This document shows, piece by piece, positions 61,794 through 64,000 of a DNA stretch of 64,000 bases. Position numbers and translations under genes: made by a program. Position 1 is the first letter of the stretch. Each line of letters opens with the position of its first letter. Where the stretch lies: positions 38,104-102,103 of the forward strand of contig JBCCGK010000031.1 in NCBI GenBank assembly GCA_039029315.1, written 5' to 3'. The notes below the pieces were generated by a model. The model was not told the DNA's origin and ran no database searches. It saw only the letters and a program-made list of their open reading frames with translations. The stretch is from JBCCCJ01 sp039029315 (GTDB taxonomy: Bacteria > Bacteroidota > Bacteroidia > J057).

Positions 61794-62133
61794 TGCAAAC
61801 TCAGCTGAATAACATTCCGTAGCATTACTTTTGATTTCATTCTACCAGACATTTTTGGGAAGCGGGTGACACAATCGGACAGGATTTACAGAATCTTCAA
61901 GATGAATCAGGCGAAAACCATCCTGTCAATCATAGACTCTCTTTTCTGCGGAAAATCTTCTTGTCAAAAATGGCACGATAAGACAATTATGCCTGGAAGC
62001 AAGCAAGCAGTTGGACACAATTAGACATGAAATTAATTTCTACTAACTCGCTGTCTGACAGCCCATTCAATATTCATAATTCTTCATTCAATATTGTCTC
62101 CCTACTTACTTATGTGCTGAATTCTGTTTTCCG
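61794..62133. other. Intergenic region with a short inverted repeat
   Basis: No gene or RNA is visible in these 340 bases. GACAGGAT (61878-61885) and ATCCTGTC (61920-61927) form a perfect 8-bp inverted repeat around 34 bases. Sequences of the type ACAGGATTTACAG occur as dispersed repeats in Bacteroidota genomes, so this may be one copy. Confidence 0.4.
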
Positions 62134-62613
62134 ATGAAAAAGACCAATGCGCTCCGCCTACTGGACCAAAAGAAGATTGTCTATGAGACCATCACCTATA
62201 CCTATGATCCAGACAATCTGGACCTGAGGTATATCGCTCAGGAAAATGAGTTGCTGATTTCCCGGATTTACAAGACTCTGGTCTTGCAGGGGAGTCATAT
62301 GCCTGCGCTTGTGGCGGTGGTGGCGGGAGACAGACTGCTGAACTTGAAAGCCCTGGCCAAAGTCAGTGGAAACAAGCGCGTCTACATGACCGCAGTCAAA
62401 GAATTACAAGCCCTGACTGGCTATATCCGCGGAGGCTGTTCTCCGATTGGTATGAAGAAACCCTATCCTGTTTTTATTGATGCCTCAGCCAATGAGTTGG
62501 ATCTCATGTATGTCAATGCTGGCATCAGAGGGATGTTAGTTGGCTTGTCGCCCCAGGATTTGGGAATGGTTTGTGGAGCAAAAATTGCTGATATTGCCAC
62601 TTTAGTCGTTTGA
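62134..62613 (+). CDS. ybaK: Cys-tRNA(Pro)/aminoacyl-tRNA deacylase YbaK/EbsC family
   Basis: The 159-residue protein has the YbaK fold: TNALRLLDQKKIVYE, SRIYKTLVLQG, LVAVVAGDRLLNLKALAKVSGNKRVYMTAVKELQALTGYIRGGCSPIGMKK and YVNAGIRGMLVGLSPQDLG. YbaK hydrolyses mischarged Cys-tRNA(Pro). The conserved Lys in RIYKT and GGCSPIG residues are present. It is followed by a DUF2237 gene after 10 bp, and the pair looks like a small operon. Confidence 0.93.
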   Translation: MKKTNALRLLDQKKIVYETITYTYDPDNLDLRYIAQENELLISRIYKTLVLQGSHMPALVAVVAGDRLLNLKALAKVSGNKRVYMTAVKELQALTGYIRGGCSPIGMKKPYPVFIDASANELDLMYVNAGIRGMLVGLSPQDLGMVCGAKIADIATLVV

Positions 62614-62623
62614 TCCATTGTCT

Positions 62624-62998
62624 ATGAATGCCTATCCTTCTGTCAATGTTTTCGGAGAAGCATTGACGCCATGTAGTTTTGCCACACTTACAGGATTTTA
62701 TCGAAATGGCTGTTGTGATACTGGCCCACAAGATCGCGGGGTGCACACGGTCTGTGTTGTTATGTCAGACGAATTCCTCGCCTTTTCCAAATCAAGGGGC
62801 AATGATCTGAGCACGCCAAGAATCGAATTTCAGTTTCCGGGTTTACGTGCGGGCGATCGGTGGTGCCTGTGCGCAGCGCGATGGCTGGAAGCCTATGAAG
62901 CTGGAAAAGCTCCCAAAGTCCTTCTTTCGGCCACTCATCAGGCAAGCCTGCAAATTGTTCCCCTGGAACTCTTGCAGGAATATGCACTTGAACAGTAA
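62624..62998 (+). CDS. DUF2237 family protein
   Basis: The 124-residue product fits DUF2237: NVFGEALTPCS, TGFYRNGCCDTGPQDRGVHTVCVVMSDEFLAFSKSRGNDLSTPRIEFQFPGLRAGDRWCLCAARWLEAYEAGKAP and VLLSATHQASLQIVPLELLQEYA. Members are small, widespread and unassigned. Several cysteines are conserved (C11, the CC in GCCDTG, C in DRWCLC) and could bind metal. It is co-directional with ybaK at 10 bp. Confidence 0.88.
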   Translation: MNAYPSVNVFGEALTPCSFATLTGFYRNGCCDTGPQDRGVHTVCVVMSDEFLAFSKSRGNDLSTPRIEFQFPGLRAGDRWCLCAARWLEAYEAGKAPKVLLSATHQASLQIVPLELLQEYALEQ

Positions 62999-63327
62999 GA
63001 CAGTGGTCAAGGGTTCTGTGTGCTTTCTTTTTGGCATAGATTCAGACGCACTGTTGCCAGATAGCCCATCCTGCAAGCACTTGTTCGCGACCATGAACAA
63101 CTATCCATCGATCTGCCAAAAGTCGTCGATCCCACTTCAAAAGCATTTTTTTTCCTGAATACTTTGTGCTAATTTTATCAAAACCGTCCTTTGACGTATA
63201 AAAACGAGCTTGTCGATCCCCCGGGAAAATCATAGGATTGGACATCGACGACTTTTGCCCTCGTGAATGCGGTCTCACAGGTGTATTTGCAGCACACAAT
63301 TGCACATTTTCTGTCATTTTTTGACGG
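62999..63327. other. Intergenic region upstream of the CRISPR array (candidate leader)
   Basis: These 329 bases between the DUF2237 gene and the first repeat contain no gene. They hold A/T tracts (GCATTTTTTTTCC near 63146; ATTTTCTGTCATTTTTTGACGG just ahead of the array, where TGTCA/TGACG could pair). Because repeats end in ATTGAAAC on this strand, transcription should run left to right and the leader should be here. Confidence 0.5.
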
Positions 63328-63929
63328 CCTTTAATCGTACCATGCTGGAATTGAAACTTCCTTTACTGACCTGGGCAATAGTGTCTGATGTCCTTTAATC
63401 GTACCATGCTGGAATTGAAACTCCCCAAATACGCGGGTTTCTTGTCAATGGACTGCCTTTAATCGTACCATGCTGGAATTGAAACCCAATAGAAGATAGA
63501 AGCTTGTTTCCCGCATCTTTACCTTTAATCGTACCATGCTGGAATTGAAACTTGACCACACAATTGAAAAAGATCAGGAACTAGAAGCCTTTAATCGTAC
63601 CATGCTGGAATTGAAACTAATGAATTGGTTGTCAATTCACCAGATACCCGTACCTTTAATCGTACCATGCTGGAATTGAAACTTTACGGTATTTACCGAT
63701 TGCCCGGTAGACATTTTCCTTTAATCGTACCATGCTGGAATTGAAACACTCATTTCGCAAGGCGTCAACATCTTCCTTTGTCGCCCTTTAATCGTACCAT
63801 GCTGGAATTGAAACATGAAATACATATCCCCAGCTTGCCCCCCAAAAGCCCTTTAATCGTACCATGCTGGAATTGAAACCTGGCACCTTCAGAAGGGATG
63901 AAATCATCAAGATTACCTTTAATCGTACC
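63328..63929 (+). CRISPR. CRISPR array, nine full 30-bp repeats plus a truncated tenth
   Basis: Nine identical 30-bp repeats begin CCTTTAATCGTACC and end GGAATTGAAAC, at 63328, 63392, 63456, 63522, 63588, 63653, 63718, 63785 and 63850. The tenth starts at 63916 and breaks off after 14 bases at 63929. The nine spacers are 34-37 bp (34, 34, 36, 36, 35, 35, 37, 35, 36) and all differ. The 3' end ATTGAAAC is the usual Cas6-type 5' handle of type I and III systems, so crRNAs should be read on the plus strand. Repeats show no decay. There are no cas genes in the window, so the system type is undetermined. Confidence 0.97.
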
Positions 63930-64000
63930 GCCGGCCCGGACGTGGTCTCAAGATCCGAGAGAGATCAAAGCGGTGCGTTCTTAACGCTGAAGCTCGGCAC
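63930..64000. other. GC-rich sequence of unlike composition abutting the broken repeat
   Basis: From 63930 the tenth repeat is replaced by a 71-base stretch starting GCCGGCCCGGACGTGG. It is clearly richer in GC than any surrounding sequence and shows no CRISPR pattern. It could be the edge of an inserted element, DNA from another source joined during assembly, or a genuine array end. Too short to identify. Confidence 0.5.

Overview
The window is chromosomal DNA from a free-living member of the Bacteroidota, most likely of the Saprospiria type. The signs are a SusC/SusD pair, secreted beta-propeller proteins with type IX secretion (T9SS) C-terminal sorting domains, lipoproteins, AT-rich intergenic DNA with little Shine-Dalgarno signal, and TTG-N18/19-TANNTTTG promoters. 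Placement below phylum level is inference.

Layout. 1-4.9 kb: the end of a class V aminotransferase, a large FAD/Fe-S D-2-hydroxyacid dehydrogenase, a GrpB-like protein, a MITE-like palindromic insertion and a small membrane protein. 5-12.3 kb: a carbohydrate cluster with a GH28 pectinase-type lipoprotein, a GH117 lipoprotein (algal anhydro-galactose linkages), an S1 sulfatase and a CE15-like esterase that ends in a clear terminator. 12.4-18.5 kb: the most unusual locus, a three-gene unit of a two-part membrane protein with an exported beta-rich domain, a cytosolic caspase (C14), and a broken CHAT-NACHT-WD40 gene. 18.5-30.6 kb: an FG-GAP protein, two accessory AAA proteins (DUF4143; AAA/PD-(D/E)XK), PriA, the conserved divergent tesA / ybbA-ybbP arrangement and a glycosyltransferase.

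30.6-38.7 kb: an XisH remnant, a Cys-rich secreted protein, a two-component system followed by a nitrilase, a methyltransferase, an SRPBCC-sigma factor pair, and a Vat-family acetyltransferase followed by an AraC regulator. 38.7-55.1 kb: a long minus-strand nutrient-acquisition region. SusC-SusD is followed by two paralogous CRTAC1-like T9SS cargo proteins, a ThuA/DUF1080 protein and a beta-propeller lipoprotein. Upstream of susC lie a ROK repressor and a large LamG protein. 55.1-63 kb: housekeeping and accessory genes (YkvA, an M15-like peptidase with an effector-like N-terminus, Nudix, OmpA/TPR lipoprotein, aminotransferase, nicotinamidase, YbaK, DUF2237).

63.3-63.9 kb: a CRISPR array with nine complete 30-bp repeats. 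The tenth repeat is cut after 14 bases, and the last 71 bases are GC-rich and unrelated. No cas gene is in the window.

The best candidate for an undescribed system is the envelope protein / caspase / CHAT-NACHT-WD40 locus. It pairs two different caspase-fold proteases with a membrane-spanning partner. Its third gene carries a likely one-base deletion, a degenerate P-loop and a probable internal deletion, so in this strain it may be decaying.
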